DNA of 30,421 nt from Sutterella sp. GTDB taxonomy: Bacteria > Pseudomonadota > Gammaproteobacteria > Burkholderiales > Burkholderiaceae_F. The notes under the pieces are model-generated. The model had not been told where the DNA came from, ran no database searches, and saw nothing but the letters and a program-made list of their open reading frames with translations. Location: positions 1,109-31,529 of the forward strand of contig DYCH01000028.1 of assembly GCA_019418235.1 (NCBI GenBank), in the 5' to 3' direction. The position numbers and the translations under genes were made by a program. Positions within the stretch are counted from its first letter, which is position 1. Each line of letters begins with the position of its first letter. Positions 14,601-23,406 of this stretch are shown piece by piece.

Positions 14601-16484
14601 TTAGGTTGCCAAAACTGCGCGAATTGCTTCGTTAAGGTCTTCACCCGAAACGGGCTTTTGCATAATTCTTGGCAACGCAAAGTACTGTACATCTTCTTCA
14701 CTTAACGTGGAGAGAATGTGTCGATAGTCTTCCTGAATCTTATCGTCAGCCACGGCCGTCAATAAAATCGAAGGAGTTGTTGTCTGACAGGCGCGATTAA
14801 TCTCTAACATCACTTCAAGACCATTGGCTTTATCGGCCCCTAAGTTATAGTCTGAGATAATGGCGTCGATGCGTTCTTCTTTATTAATCTTTTCAATCAA
14901 CGCTTGAGAATACCCGCTTTCGGCAATGACCTTTAATTGCCACATCTGCAAAAGCGCCTTCAAACTTTCACGCACCACGGCATTGTCTTCAATGAGCACC
15001 ACCGTGGCGTTCATTGTTTGAACATCTTGCTTTTCTTTTCTTGCTTGCGTGAAAATCCGAACCTGTTCGGCTTCATGCAAAGGCAGTTGAATTCGGAAAA
15101 TCGAGCCGCGTCCGAGTCTTGATGAGAAACTCAAACGCATTCCGAGTTGCTCGCAAATCCCCCGCACAATGGATAACCCCAAACCGAAACCTTCGGTCGT
15201 TTCTCGTGTTTTTTCACTGCGATAAAAGTGCTCAAAGATTCGCTTTTGCTCAGCCTTATCCACCCCTTCACCACTATCGACCACGCAAATACTCACGTTC
15301 TTCCCGCCGATCAAGCGAGCGGCCAAAACGATTTCTCCTTCGTTTGTGTAGTTAATGGCGTTGGTAATCAAATTGCGTAATGCCCGTTGCAGCAGTTGGG
15401 CATCAGTATAAACATTGACATCCAACGGTTTAACGCGAAAACCCACATTCTTTTTGGCGGCCAAGGGCGCGAATTCTTCGGTCAAATCTTCAAGCACCTG
15501 TTGAACGTTTAAGGGTTCAAGGGTCGTTGTCATATGGTGCGTTTCTAGGCGCGAGATTTCCAAAATTTGAGCCACCAACGTTTGAAGCGACGAGGTGGTT
15601 TTTGCCAACTGTTCAACAATCAATTTAACTTGAGGATCGTCATTGCGTTTGAGTAACTCGATATAGATCCCGATGGCTTGGAGCGGTTGACGAATGTCGT
15701 GATTGGCTGCTTGAAAGAACTTCCCGCGAATACGGCTTTGTTCTTGCGTTTCGCGACGAAGCTTTTCAGCTAAATTTTTCTCAAGCGTTAAGCGCTTAAC
15801 CATCGATTCGCTTTCTTGTTCATTGCGAACCGACATCTGAACGATGTCGCTAAAACGTCGACCGGAATAGAAAATAAAAGCAATGATGCCCACCAATAAA
15901 ATGGCAATGGCTAAACGCGACCAACCAAAAACCAATGCCATGCGCAGCACGAGTGGTGCGATGCTCAATAGCGTAAACACACCCAAACTCGGCAACCAAC
16001 AGGCATAGACCGGCCACGAGGCAAAGGTCACGCTCAAAATAACGCTCACCAAGAGGATTTGCGAGGCCATATGGCCATCAGCACCATAAGCGAAGGTAGA
16101 ACCCGCCACAGCCCAAATAACGCCTGAGAGCGTGGCTAAAATCATCCAGGCTCTCACCCACAGGTGAACTCGCGCATGACGATAGCGATCGGCCCAGAAG
16201 CGTCGAGAAAAATCAATGGCACCGTAGAGATGAATGACGATGACAAAGAGCCACGCAAAGAGGTACCAATGGTTAATTTCATGCCAAAAGGTAAAGGCCA
16301 GGGTCGCTGCCCCCGTGCTTTCAGCAATTAAAGCAATCGGTTGAAGCTTTAGTGAACTTTGGATTTGACGAACGAGCACACGAGAGTGACGCCGACGCCA
16401 TTGCGCTGCCGTCTGATTCTCGTTAAGTGGGGCCGAATTGTTGGTAAGGAATTGGTACCACTTGGTCCGAATGCGATCAAACAT
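14601..16484 (-). CDS. Hybrid sensor histidine kinase with C-terminal receiver domain
   Basis: A 627-residue membrane kinase. The N-terminal half (about residues 30-200) has several hydrophobic helices and no recognisable periplasmic or PAS sensor. The HisKA box FFQAANHDIRQPLQA holds the phospho-acceptor His near residue 261. The ATPase domain has NLITNAINYTNEG (N box, near 373) and GFGLGLSIVRG. A receiver domain ends the protein, with Asp in ISDYNLG near 543 and Lys in MQKPVS. ATG 16482-16484 is preferred over a TTG at 16496; it overlaps the end of the upstream ldcA gene by 8 bases, so translation is coupled. The signal is unknown. Phosphorelay to the converging NarL-type regulator is inferred from position. 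Confidence 0.9.
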   Translation of the reverse strand: MFDRIRTKWYQFLTNNSAPLNENQTAAQWRRRHSRVLVRQIQSSLKLQPIALIAESTGAATLAFTFWHEINHWYLFAWLFVIVIHLYGAIDFSRRFWADRYRHARVHLWVRAWMILATLSGVIWAVAGSTFAYGADGHMASQILLVSVILSVTFASWPVYACWLPSLGVFTLLSIAPLVLRMALVFGWSRLAIAILLVGIIAFIFYSGRRFSDIVQMSVRNEQESESMVKRLTLEKNLAEKLRRETQEQSRIRGKFFQAANHDIRQPLQAIGIYIELLKRNDDPQVKLIVEQLAKTTSSLQTLVAQILEISRLETHHMTTTLEPLNVQQVLEDLTEEFAPLAAKKNVGFRVKPLDVNVYTDAQLLQRALRNLITNAINYTNEGEIVLAARLIGGKNVSICVVDSGEGVDKAEQKRIFEHFYRSEKTRETTEGFGLGLSIVRGICEQLGMRLSFSSRLGRGSIFRIQLPLHEAEQVRIFTQARKEKQDVQTMNATVVLIEDNAVVRESLKALLQMWQLKVIAESGYSQALIEKINKEERIDAIISDYNLGADKANGLEVMLEINRACQTTTPSILLTAVADDKIQEDYRHILSTLSEEDVQYFALPRIMQKPVSGEDLNEAIRAVLAT

Positions 16485-17412
16485 GTTTAATTTCAAAGCG
16501 AGGCTTTACTCTCGGATGATCAAACGTATTTAAAACAACGTAGCCCTTTTCGGTACGCATCTTCACCTTCGCACCATAAGGAATGGTGGCTTTAACCGGA
16601 GAATGACCAAAGGGGAAGCCCGTTAGAATCGGCACGTCCTTCACACGTTTTCTCAAAAACTCGAGCACGTCGGTAAACAGAAAATCATTGGGTCTCGGAT
16701 GCATTGGATCGGCATCACGGAAGTCGCCCAAAAGAATCGCTTTTTGCTTTGTGAGAACACCTGCCATATATAACTGCATCAAAGAACGCTCCAAACGGTA
16801 AGCGCGATCATTGCAGTCTTCAATGAATAAAATGCCGCCTTCAATTTGCGGGAAATAAGGCGTACCCACCAAAGAGGCCATCATCGCCAAGTTGCCACCC
16901 CAAATCTGACCTTCAAGATCAAGCTCCGGCGCTTCCTTGCATGGGAAGGACAACACCCACTCTTCATCAAACAAAGCCGAATGGAAATTGCGTTCGGTCA
17001 CATAGAGCGGTTGATCAACGAAATCCGTTGCGCTCGGGCCGTGATAACTGATTTTCCCAGTCTTAGCGTAGTAGGCCATGTTAAAGGCTGTGAAGTCCGA
17101 AAAACCGCAGAAAATGGGATCGTGTTTAGCGATTTCTTCGAAGTCGATATCGTCCAAAATGCGAGATAAACCGTAACCGCCACGAATAGGCATCACAAGG
17201 TCAATCTCCGGATTGCACGCCATCGACATAATGCTATCAATGCGCTCAGACTCAACACCTGCAAATTGCTTCACATTTTTAAATACGGCATCGTGAATTT
17301 CTACCTGAGCACCACGATCGGTGAAGTAAAGTTTTGCCAGTGCGGGCGTTGAGACATCCACGGGAGCACGAGACGGTGCACAAAAACCCACACGAATCGG
17401 GAAATTAGCCAT
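16477..17412 (-). CDS. ldcA: LD-carboxypeptidase (S66 family, LdcA/MccF-like)
   Basis: A 311-residue S66-family serine peptidase. It opens with RVGFCAPS, has a nucleophile-elbow region MPIRGGYGLSRIL and FCGFSDFTAFN, an ISYHGP segment, and a C-terminal part with GGNLAMMASLVGTP and LFIEDCNDRAYRLERSL carrying the remaining triad residues. LdcA removes the terminal D-alanine from murein tetrapeptides in cytoplasmic recycling; the related MccF cleaves microcin C-type compounds, and the two cannot be separated by eye. The absence of a signal peptide fits both. ATG 17410-17412 overlaps the tadA stop by 8 bases and has GAGGAG 7 bases upstream, so it is coupled to tadA. Confidence 0.85.
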   Translation of the reverse strand: MANFPIRVGFCAPSRAPVDVSTPALAKLYFTDRGAQVEIHDAVFKNVKQFAGVESERIDSIMSMACNPEIDLVMPIRGGYGLSRILDDIDFEEIAKHDPIFCGFSDFTAFNMAYYAKTGKISYHGPSATDFVDQPLYVTERNFHSALFDEEWVLSFPCKEAPELDLEGQIWGGNLAMMASLVGTPYFPQIEGGILFIEDCNDRAYRLERSLMQLYMAGVLTKQKAILLGDFRDADPMHPRPNDFLFTDVLEFLRKRVKDVPILTGFPFGHSPVKATIPYGAKVKMRTEKGYVVLNTFDHPRVKPRFEIKHV

Positions 17413-18265
17413 TGCGACGCTCCTCAAAGAAGGCCGTTAAAAGCGTGCCGCACTCTTGGGACAAAATACCGCCATCGACTTGGGGCTTGTGATTGAGCTT
17501 GGCCACTTCGGGCAAATTAATAACGCCACCGTAGGCTCCGGTCTTGGGGTCCGAAGCACCAAAGACCACACGGTCAATGCGAGCGTGAGAAATGAGCGCA
17601 GCGCACATGGCACAGGGCTCTAACGTCACATAGAGCGTGCAACCGGACAAGCGATAGTTTTCCAAAGCGTGAGCGGCTTGACGAATCGCATTGACTTCGG
17701 CGTGAGCGCTCGGATCATGGTGACCGATCGGACAATTGCGACCCACACCAATGATTTGATCGTCTTTGACAATGACGCAACCCACGGGAACTTCACCTTC
17801 GGAAGCTGCTTCCTTAGCAAACTCCAACGCTTCACGCATGAATTCCGGATCTTTGTCGTTTTCGATACGTTTTTTAGCGTTCGCCGCCATGTTTTTAAGC
17901 TGACGCGCCTTTTTCATCACTTGCTTGGTTTGCTCGCGATGATCGTACTCAAGTTCAACGGCATGATCTAAACTCTCACGGTCGTAGCGATCTTCTTTGC
18001 TCTTTCGATAGCCCACTGTGGCTTCAAAAATGAAGCCTTGCTTGAGGGCTTGCAAAAGTAACGTCACGGGCTTTTCATCAAGCCAATCACCAGACTTTTC
18101 CAAAAATTCTTTAGCCCTTTCCAAAGCCGTCGCAGCAGAGATAAGATCGTCAGGCAAATACGTGACAAACGCCTCGATAACAGCAGACAAATCCTGAGGG
18201 TCTCGCTTTTCTAATGAAGCTAACGTACTGCCTCGACGAATGGTTAAATCGATAAATCTTTGCAC
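17405..18265 (-). CDS. tadA: tRNA adenosine deaminase TadA with N-terminal extension
   Basis: Converts the wobble adenosine of tRNA-Arg(ACG) to inosine. The deaminase core (about residues 137-286) has the zinc/catalytic signature HAEVNAI near 190 and LEPCAMCAALISHARIDRV, plus FGASDPKTGAYGG. Before it lie about 136 residues not found in the 167-residue E. coli TadA: a helical, charged region ending in the basic stretch KQVMKKARQLKN. I do not recognise that domain. The GTG at 18263-18265 is chosen for GGGAG six bases upstream; there is no ATG near the frame's beginning, and the next internal ATG would remove much of the extension. First gene of tadA - ldcA - kinase. Confidence 0.9.
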   Translation of the reverse strand: MQRFIDLTIRRGSTLASLEKRDPQDLSAVIEAFVTYLPDDLISAATALERAKEFLEKSGDWLDEKPVTLLLQALKQGFIFEATVGYRKSKEDRYDRESLDHAVELEYDHREQTKQVMKKARQLKNMAANAKKRIENDKDPEFMREALEFAKEAASEGEVPVGCVIVKDDQIIGVGRNCPIGHHDPSAHAEVNAIRQAAHALENYRLSGCTLYVTLEPCAMCAALISHARIDRVVFGASDPKTGAYGGVINLPEVAKLNHKPQVDGGILSQECGTLLTAFFEERRNG

Positions 18266-18364
18266 TGGATTCTCCCAACAAAACTTTCTCCATTTTAACT
18301 TTTTGACAGACAAAATTCTTTGCGTATTGGCACAATTACTTAACCAATTTTGAGGATTTTCCCC

Positions 18365-18784
18365 ATGAAAAAGAATTTGTTGTTTATTGCAGGATTATTA
18401 CCTGTCTTATTGACTGCCAATGTAGCGCTTGCTGGACAATATAGTGACGCACTCGGTCAGTGCCTTGTTAAAAATGCCAATAAAGCCGACACCAAGGTGC
18501 TAACACAATATGCTTTTGTCACGCTGGGTCAAACACAAGCGACCAAAGAAATCGTAGTGATTCCTCAAAAGAAAATTGATGCCGTCACCACCAAAGCACA
18601 AACCGTTGTTGTTCGCCTTTTAGCCAAAGACTGTGCGGGCCCAGCTTTGAAAGCCACCCTTTACGAAGGCAAAAACGGCGTTCCCAATGGTGTGAAATAC
18701 GCCGTCATGCAATACATGCAAGACGAAATGCAAAGTCGAACGGTTGATGCATTGATTTCAAAACTTGCTAACCTCAAAACGCCT
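18365..18784 (+). CDS. Small exported protein of unknown function
   Basis: A protein of about 140 residues (its stop codon ends within a few bases of 18787) with a clear signal peptide: MKKN, a hydrophobic stretch, and likely cleavage after ALA near residue 23. The mature part has two cysteines, in GQCLVKN and KDCAGPAL, that could form a disulfide. Its pattern (CL..N...D near the start, an amphipathic middle, a Cys near residue 100) is reminiscent of a family of small periplasmic proteins in proteobacteria, but I cannot name it. TGAGGA lies about 9 bases before the ATG. Divergent from tadA and convergent with the M20 hydrolase, sharing a bidirectional terminator. Confidence 0.75.
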
Positions 18785-18809
18785 TAACCTGCAAGAAATC
18801 ACCTCAGCG

Positions 18810-18836
18810 AAAAGCCACCCATCTCGGGTGGCTTTT
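18810..18836. terminator. Bidirectional intrinsic terminator
   Basis: Perfect 11-bp arms AAAAGCCACCC (18810-18820) and GGGTGGCTTTT (18826-18836) with a 5-base loop. Both strands end in a T run, so it serves the small exported protein and the M20 hydrolase. Confidence 0.92.
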
Positions 18837-18864
18837 GCTCAATGACGATTAAGAGACTGACAGA

Positions 18865-20115
18865 TTACGCAACCAAATCTGACTCCAACGCCGTCTTCAA
18901 AATTGCAGTCGCTTGAACGAAGTCTTCGATCTTCATCTTTTCTTTCGGATTGTGAGAACCGTCTTGATTGGCGACAAAGATCATGGCCATGGGAACACCG
19001 CACTGACCCATCAACTGAGCATCGTGACCGGCACCCGAGGGCATCACAATGGTGTTGATCTTCGTTTGCTTTGCCGCGTCGCTCAAGCGTTGCATCAATT
19101 GCTCATTACTTTGGATCGGTTCAATGTAAGACGGCGTATCCAAAATCACTTCTACACCAAACTCTTCTTCCACTTTCTTGGCTTCTGCCTTGAAGAGGTT
19201 GTAGAAACGCTCACGCGTTTGAACATGAAGCGTACGGATATCCAAACTAAACGTCACTTCGCCTGGAACGATATTAAAGCTTGCGGACTTCGGCGTATTG
19301 ACGACTCCAATCGTGTAAACCAAATCCGCCCCCTCATCCAATGACTTTTGCCAATGATCCACCATGCGAACGTTTAAAGTACTTAACGCTACAAAAGCGT
19401 CATGGCGAAATTCTTTGTCGATGGCACCGGAGTGAGCCGTCTCCCCCACCAATCGAATAGCACGATGGTAAACGTTGCCTCGAATGCCGCTCACCAACCC
19501 CACGCGCGTTGCGGGCATTAAATCCAAGCGAGGCCCTTGCTCAATATGCACCTCGTAATAAGCATCAATGTCTGAAATGTCCTCCAATGGTTTTTGCGTC
19601 ATCAAATCTTGGGGATTAACACCGCATTGGGCATAGGCTTCACCCAAAGACACCTTGTCAGGCCCATAGCGACGATCAAGATCTTCGGGCTTAATCAATC
19701 CCAAGTAGCCACGGCAACCGTACAAACCTTGTTCTTCACAACGCCAACAGACAACGTCAAAATTCTTTTCCGGAACAACCCCCTCTTGGCTCATCCAACA
19801 GGCGCAAGCCAGTGCGGATACTATCCCCGCTAAACCATCAAAATTACCGCCTTCAATCACACTGTCGCTGTGACTGCCCGAAATCAAACGACGCTCTGAA
19901 TTTTTCCCCGACAAACGCATCCAAAGGTTGCCCGCCAAATCGTATCGAATGGCTAAACCATACTGACGGCCGATTTCTTCAAGATAACTCAAGACTTTGG
20001 TTTCTACGTCAGAGTAGCCCATACGCAAAATGCCTTCTTGACCTGCACTGATTGTGCGAATGTCATCAAAGACTTTGGTAGAAAATTCAGAACAGAAATG
20101 GGAAAAATCAGACAT
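18865..20115 (-). CDS. M20-family amidohydrolase (allantoate amidohydrolase / N-carbamoyl-amino acid hydrolase type)
   Basis: A 416-residue dinuclear-metal hydrolase of the AllC/HyuC group, cleaving amide or carbamoyl bonds in small nitrogen compounds. Visible features: metal ligands in GSHSDSV (near residue 82) and NFDGLAGIV, the catalytic and metal-binding pair in RCEEQGLYG (near 125), His in VHIEQGP, and the C-terminal SGAGHDAQ, with a lid/dimerisation domain between. ATG 20113-20115 has GGAGG 7 bases upstream; the frame extends 12 codons further without a site. The substrate cannot be told: allantoate, N-carbamoyl amino acids or ureidoglycolate-like compounds are all possible. No transporter or ureide genes are adjacent. 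Confidence 0.82.
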   Translation of the reverse strand: MSDFSHFCSEFSTKVFDDIRTISAGQEGILRMGYSDVETKVLSYLEEIGRQYGLAIRYDLAGNLWMRLSGKNSERRLISGSHSDSVIEGGNFDGLAGIVSALACACWMSQEGVVPEKNFDVVCWRCEEQGLYGCRGYLGLIKPEDLDRRYGPDKVSLGEAYAQCGVNPQDLMTQKPLEDISDIDAYYEVHIEQGPRLDLMPATRVGLVSGIRGNVYHRAIRLVGETAHSGAIDKEFRHDAFVALSTLNVRMVDHWQKSLDEGADLVYTIGVVNTPKSASFNIVPGEVTFSLDIRTLHVQTRERFYNLFKAEAKKVEEEFGVEVILDTPSYIEPIQSNEQLMQRLSDAAKQTKINTIVMPSGAGHDAQLMGQCGVPMAMIFVANQDGSHNPKEKMKIEDFVQATAILKTALESDLVA

Positions 20116-20212
20116 GGTTTGCCTCCGTGCAACATTCTTTGACTTTAGCAACTAAGCTCGAAATAACCAATCCACAATTGAGTAATACACCTTAATTTTC
20201 TTTTTTTATCGC

Positions 20213-20240
20213 AAAAAAATCGGCCACCCATAGTGACCGA
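20213..20240 (-). terminator. Intrinsic terminator after BOF-family gene
   Basis: Eight-bp stem between 20220-20227 and 20233-20240 (one G-U pair on the leftward RNA), loop of 5, followed on the minus strand by seven T (20213-20219). Confidence 0.85.
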
Positions 20241-20261
20241 CTTTTGTTGAAAAAAATTGAA

Positions 20262-20651
20262 TTATTTAATCGGACGCGCTTCAATGACTTCCAATTCAAG
20301 CTTCGTGTAGCCTTTGTCGATTTCAGCAGAAATTTCAACCAAGGCATCTTTTTTCACATGAGACCAGTTACGATCATCGTCTAACTCACAAGCAATCGTG
20401 TCGCCATTAGTATCGGTGAATTCATACAATTCACGTCCCAATTGTTTGGTAAAGCGCCCCTTTAACACAACCATCTGTTCATCACGACCTTTGTCACGAA
20501 TCGCTTTAATGGACGTCAATTGATCGACGCTAAAACCTTGCGGGGCCGTCCCCATTGCAGGTTGACTAGCAAAACCCTGGGGTTGAGCGGCATTGGCGGC
20601 CAAAGGCATCACAGCGCAAACGGCAGCCGTTAATAGAACTTTCTTTAGCAT
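20262..20651 (-). CDS. Periplasmic BOF/YgiW-like OB-fold protein
   Basis: A 129-residue protein with a signal peptide (MLKKVLLTAAVCAVMPLAANA, cleavage likely after residue 21). The mature domain is characteristic of the bacterial OB-fold (BOF, YgiW/YdeI) family: VVLKGRFTKQLGRELYEFTDTNGDT, then ELDDDRNW and a final VEISAEIDKG..LEVIEARPI. E. coli relatives protect against peroxide, cadmium and acid stress and may bind cations or small molecules. ATG 20649-20651 has AAAGGAG close upstream. Monocistronic by its own terminator. Confidence 0.88.
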   Translation of the reverse strand: MLKKVLLTAAVCAVMPLAANAAQPQGFASQPAMGTAPQGFSVDQLTSIKAIRDKGRDEQMVVLKGRFTKQLGRELYEFTDTNGDTIACELDDDRNWSHVKKDALVEISAEIDKGYTKLELEVIEARPIK

Positions 20652-20785
20652 AGTCGCTCCTTTTCTCTTTAAGTCACTATTTACAATTTCGAGTGTATGG
20701 AAAAATTGTATTTGCAGGTGTAACGAAGAAAAGAAGTGATTTACCAAATGTTTCTAGACTTCAAACCTTCAAGTCATAGAAGGCG

Positions 20786-21793
20786 TTAACTTGCACTTTG
20801 ATTCTTTTGAGTATGGAAAACTTCGCTTCCATCAATGCCTTCCCTTGGCGGTAAACCGACGATACCTGCCACGGATCTTTCATACATCGCAAACTCTTCT
20901 TGCATCTGCAGGGCATACCACTCAAGAAATATACGCACGCGGCGGATGTGCCAATTGCTTCTTGTGGTCACAATAAAACACTCCTCAGGCTGCTTCATCC
21001 ACCCCGGCAAAATGGGCACGAGACGTCCTGCCACAATATCTTCGTAAATTTGCACCAAAGGCATATCAACGGCCACACCCATGTGATTTAATAGCGCCTC
21101 ACGAATAGCCATAATGTCAACCATTCTGACCACACGATCCAAAATCAAAGGCACTTCTTGACCGCGACGAACAAGGGATTTGGTTTCTTTACGAACGGGG
21201 CCTGAGTAAACATAAACCGTATGATTCATCAGATCTTTAGGCAAAAGAGGCATCCCGTGCTTGGCAATATATTCCGGTGTTGCCACCGGCAAATAAACGT
21301 TACGACCACGACTCATGTACGTGAGCCCCGGCAGCGTCGGTTCCCCCGTCAAAACCCCTACTTCACAAAGACCTTTCGCAATATCGTCTTCTTTCATCCC
21401 CACCACAATATCGACGGAAATATTGGGATAGATTTCCTTGAACTTTGCCAAAAATGGTGTCAAACGACGCGTGGCAAACCCAGGTGGGGCCGACAAACGC
21501 ACGTGCCCTTGCATCGCAGCCGCATCAGCCGTTAACGAGTCAATGAGTTGCTGGTGCGTTCTCAAAAGAGGTTCCATTCGAGCCAAGGCTTTTTTCCCTG
21601 CTTTAGTGAGCTCCATCGGACGGCTGTGATGCACAACCAATGACTGACCAATCCCCTTTTCTAACGCCGTAATGGCTCTGGAAATCGTTGAGGGTTCCAT
21701 CTCCAGCGCTTGTGCACAACTGCTCACCGTTCCCAACTTGGCAAAAGTGACAAAAATGCGCCATGCAGTCAAATCATCTAAACGTGAGCTCAT
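20786..21793 (-). CDS. LysR-family transcriptional regulator
   Basis: A 335-residue regulator with an N-terminal winged helix-turn-helix (residues 1-65: LDDLTAWRIFVTFAKLGTV, then SCAQALEMEPSTISRAI and LVVHHSRPMELTKAG) and a periplasmic-binding-protein-like effector domain (about 90-300). ATG 21791-21793 is preferred over an upstream TTG. Divergent from the lyase-dcuC operon with a strong palindrome between them, so it most likely controls that operon and itself. The effector is probably the lyase substrate or product. Confidence 0.9.
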   Translation of the reverse strand: MSSRLDDLTAWRIFVTFAKLGTVSSCAQALEMEPSTISRAITALEKGIGQSLVVHHSRPMELTKAGKKALARMEPLLRTHQQLIDSLTADAAAMQGHVRLSAPPGFATRRLTPFLAKFKEIYPNISVDIVVGMKEDDIAKGLCEVGVLTGEPTLPGLTYMSRGRNVYLPVATPEYIAKHGMPLLPKDLMNHTVYVYSGPVRKETKSLVRRGQEVPLILDRVVRMVDIMAIREALLNHMGVAVDMPLVQIYEDIVAGRLVPILPGWMKQPEECFIVTTRSNWHIRRVRIFLEWYALQMQEEFAMYERSVAGIVGLPPREGIDGSEVFHTQKNQSAS

Positions 21794-21832
21794 GAGTAGA
21801 AACCCTAATTTAAAGAAATTCAATTACTTAGG

Positions 21833-21862
21833 AGTGTACATCAGAGTGAGAAGAAAACTCAA
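21833..21862 (-). promoter_or_regulatory. Candidate promoter of the LysR gene
   Basis: On the minus strand TTGAGT (plus 21857-21862) and TACACT (plus 21833-21838) are 18 bases apart; each matches 4 of 6 consensus positions. The palindrome ends 6 bases upstream of this -35, consistent with autoregulation. Confidence 0.35.
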
Positions 21863-21868
21863 CAATTT

Positions 21869-21901
21869 GCATTTCACGCAAACTAGTTTTGCGTGAAATG
21901 C
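21869..21901. promoter_or_regulatory. Perfect inverted repeat, likely LysR operator
   Basis: Fourteen-base arms GCATTTCACGCAAA (21869-21882) and TTTGCGTGAAATGC (21888-21901) around CTAGT. The left half also contains TTGC-N7-GCAA (21868-21882), the T-N11-A form typical of LysR-type sites. It lies in the 185-base divergent region, about 78-110 bases upstream of the lyase start. Confidence 0.7.
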
Positions 21902-21978
21902 CTATTCATCCGATCAGGGCTGTGTCAAACTTTAAACACGAAAACTCTTAATCGTCGAATTTCTATGAGGAGAAAAGC

Positions 21979-23394
21979 GTGAGAGACGAATTTTTCTGGC
22001 TCGGCCAAATGAATAAAGCCACGGTGGTAACGAACACCCGCTTGGGTCTTTTGTCCACCGATTTAGCCAAAAAGGCCGCTGCCGGTATTCAAACGGTGTT
22101 GGATTCCGGTGTGAATCCTGAAAATCGCGTTAAGCGCGTTATTCAATTTGAACCGAAGCTTATCGCCGCTGCCGGCCCCGAAGTGACGGTCATTCATGTG
22201 GGTCGTTCCAGCCAAGACATGCACTCGACCTATCGCTCCGCCATGATGCGTGATCATGTACTTCGCCTTGCCGACAGCCTTACCACGGTCATGAATCGCT
22301 TGATCGAATTGGGTCAAGAACATAAAGATACGATTTTGCCGAGCTACACCAACGGCGTGGCCGCACAACCGACCTCTTTCGCTCACTACCTCTTGGGTTT
22401 CCTCGAAGGCTTCAAGCGTGACCACGAACGTTTGGTGGAATTCTATGATCGCTTAAACGTTTGCCCCATGGGCGCTTGCGTTTTAAATGGTACGGGCTGG
22501 CCCCTTGACCGTGACGGTATGGCTACGCGCTTAGGCTTTGATAAGCCGACCCGCAATGCATTTGATGCCACGCAAATCTCCATGACGGATCTTCCGGTTG
22601 AATTGGCTCAAATTCAATCGAGCATCGGTCTTCATGTCGGTCACTTCATCGCTGACATCATGACGCAATATGCTCAACCGCGTCCCTGGATTTTGCTCGC
22701 TGAAGGTAACACCTATGTGTCGTCGGCCATGCCGCAAAAGCGTAACCCCGGTTTGATGATCAGTGTTCGTGGTTATGCCAGCGATGTGGTCTCTGATGCC
22801 ATGGCCGTTTTGACGCGCGCTCACAACACCAATACGGGCATGATTGACGGCAAGAGCACGAAGATTCATGCCGGCATCATTGATGACACGATCAAGATGC
22901 TTGAAAACCTCATGAAGGTTCTCAATTCGCTCGTTATCAATAAAGAACGTGCCATTGAAGAATTAAATCTCGACTGGACGGCCAGCCAAGAAATCGCCGA
23001 CCGTTTGATGCACGACCATAAGGTACCGTTCCGCATCGGTCACCATGTCGCAAGCAAAATGGTGGGCTACGCACGCGCCAACGGTATTTTACCTTTGACC
23101 TTCCCCTACGCTGAAATGCAACGCATCTACAAGGAAGTGATCGAAACCGAATACCCCGAAGGCGATCATACGTGCCCGATGTCCGAAGAAGAATTCAAGG
23201 CTGCCCTTGATCCTCGCGACATTATCAATAATCGTAAGACCTCTGGCTCTGCTGCTCCCAAGGAAGTCAGCCGTATGCTCGAGGAATTAACAGCCGAAGT
23301 AGCGGCATTTACCCTTTGGTCAAAGCAAAAGAGTGAAGCCATTGACGCTTCCATCGCCAGCCTTGACGAAGAATTTCAATCTTTTCTTAAATAA
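21979..23394 (+). CDS. Argininosuccinate lyase-like enzyme (aspartase/fumarase superfamily)
   Basis: A 471-residue lyase of the superfamily that eliminates fumarate from N-substituted aspartates. It has the catalytic-loop signature SSAMPQKRNP near residues 246-255, the earlier HVGRSSQDMHSTYR region corresponding to the TxxDxx substrate loop, and GIIDDTIKM. It starts at a GTG preceded by GAGGAG. It is not in an arginine biosynthesis context: it sits with a LysR regulator and a DcuC carrier, suggesting catabolism of an imported compound. Besides argininosuccinate, EDDS-lyase-like action on other N-substituted aspartates is possible. DcuC starts 12 bases after the stop. Confidence 0.85.
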   Translation: MRDEFFWLGQMNKATVVTNTRLGLLSTDLAKKAAAGIQTVLDSGVNPENRVKRVIQFEPKLIAAAGPEVTVIHVGRSSQDMHSTYRSAMMRDHVLRLADSLTTVMNRLIELGQEHKDTILPSYTNGVAAQPTSFAHYLLGFLEGFKRDHERLVEFYDRLNVCPMGACVLNGTGWPLDRDGMATRLGFDKPTRNAFDATQISMTDLPVELAQIQSSIGLHVGHFIADIMTQYAQPRPWILLAEGNTYVSSAMPQKRNPGLMISVRGYASDVVSDAMAVLTRAHNTNTGMIDGKSTKIHAGIIDDTIKMLENLMKVLNSLVINKERAIEELNLDWTASQEIADRLMHDHKVPFRIGHHVASKMVGYARANGILPLTFPYAEMQRIYKEVIETEYPEGDHTCPMSEEEFKAALDPRDIINNRKTSGSAAPKEVSRMLEELTAEVAAFTLWSKQKSEAIDASIASLDEEFQSFLK

Positions 23395-23406
23395 TCGGAG
23401 ATAACT

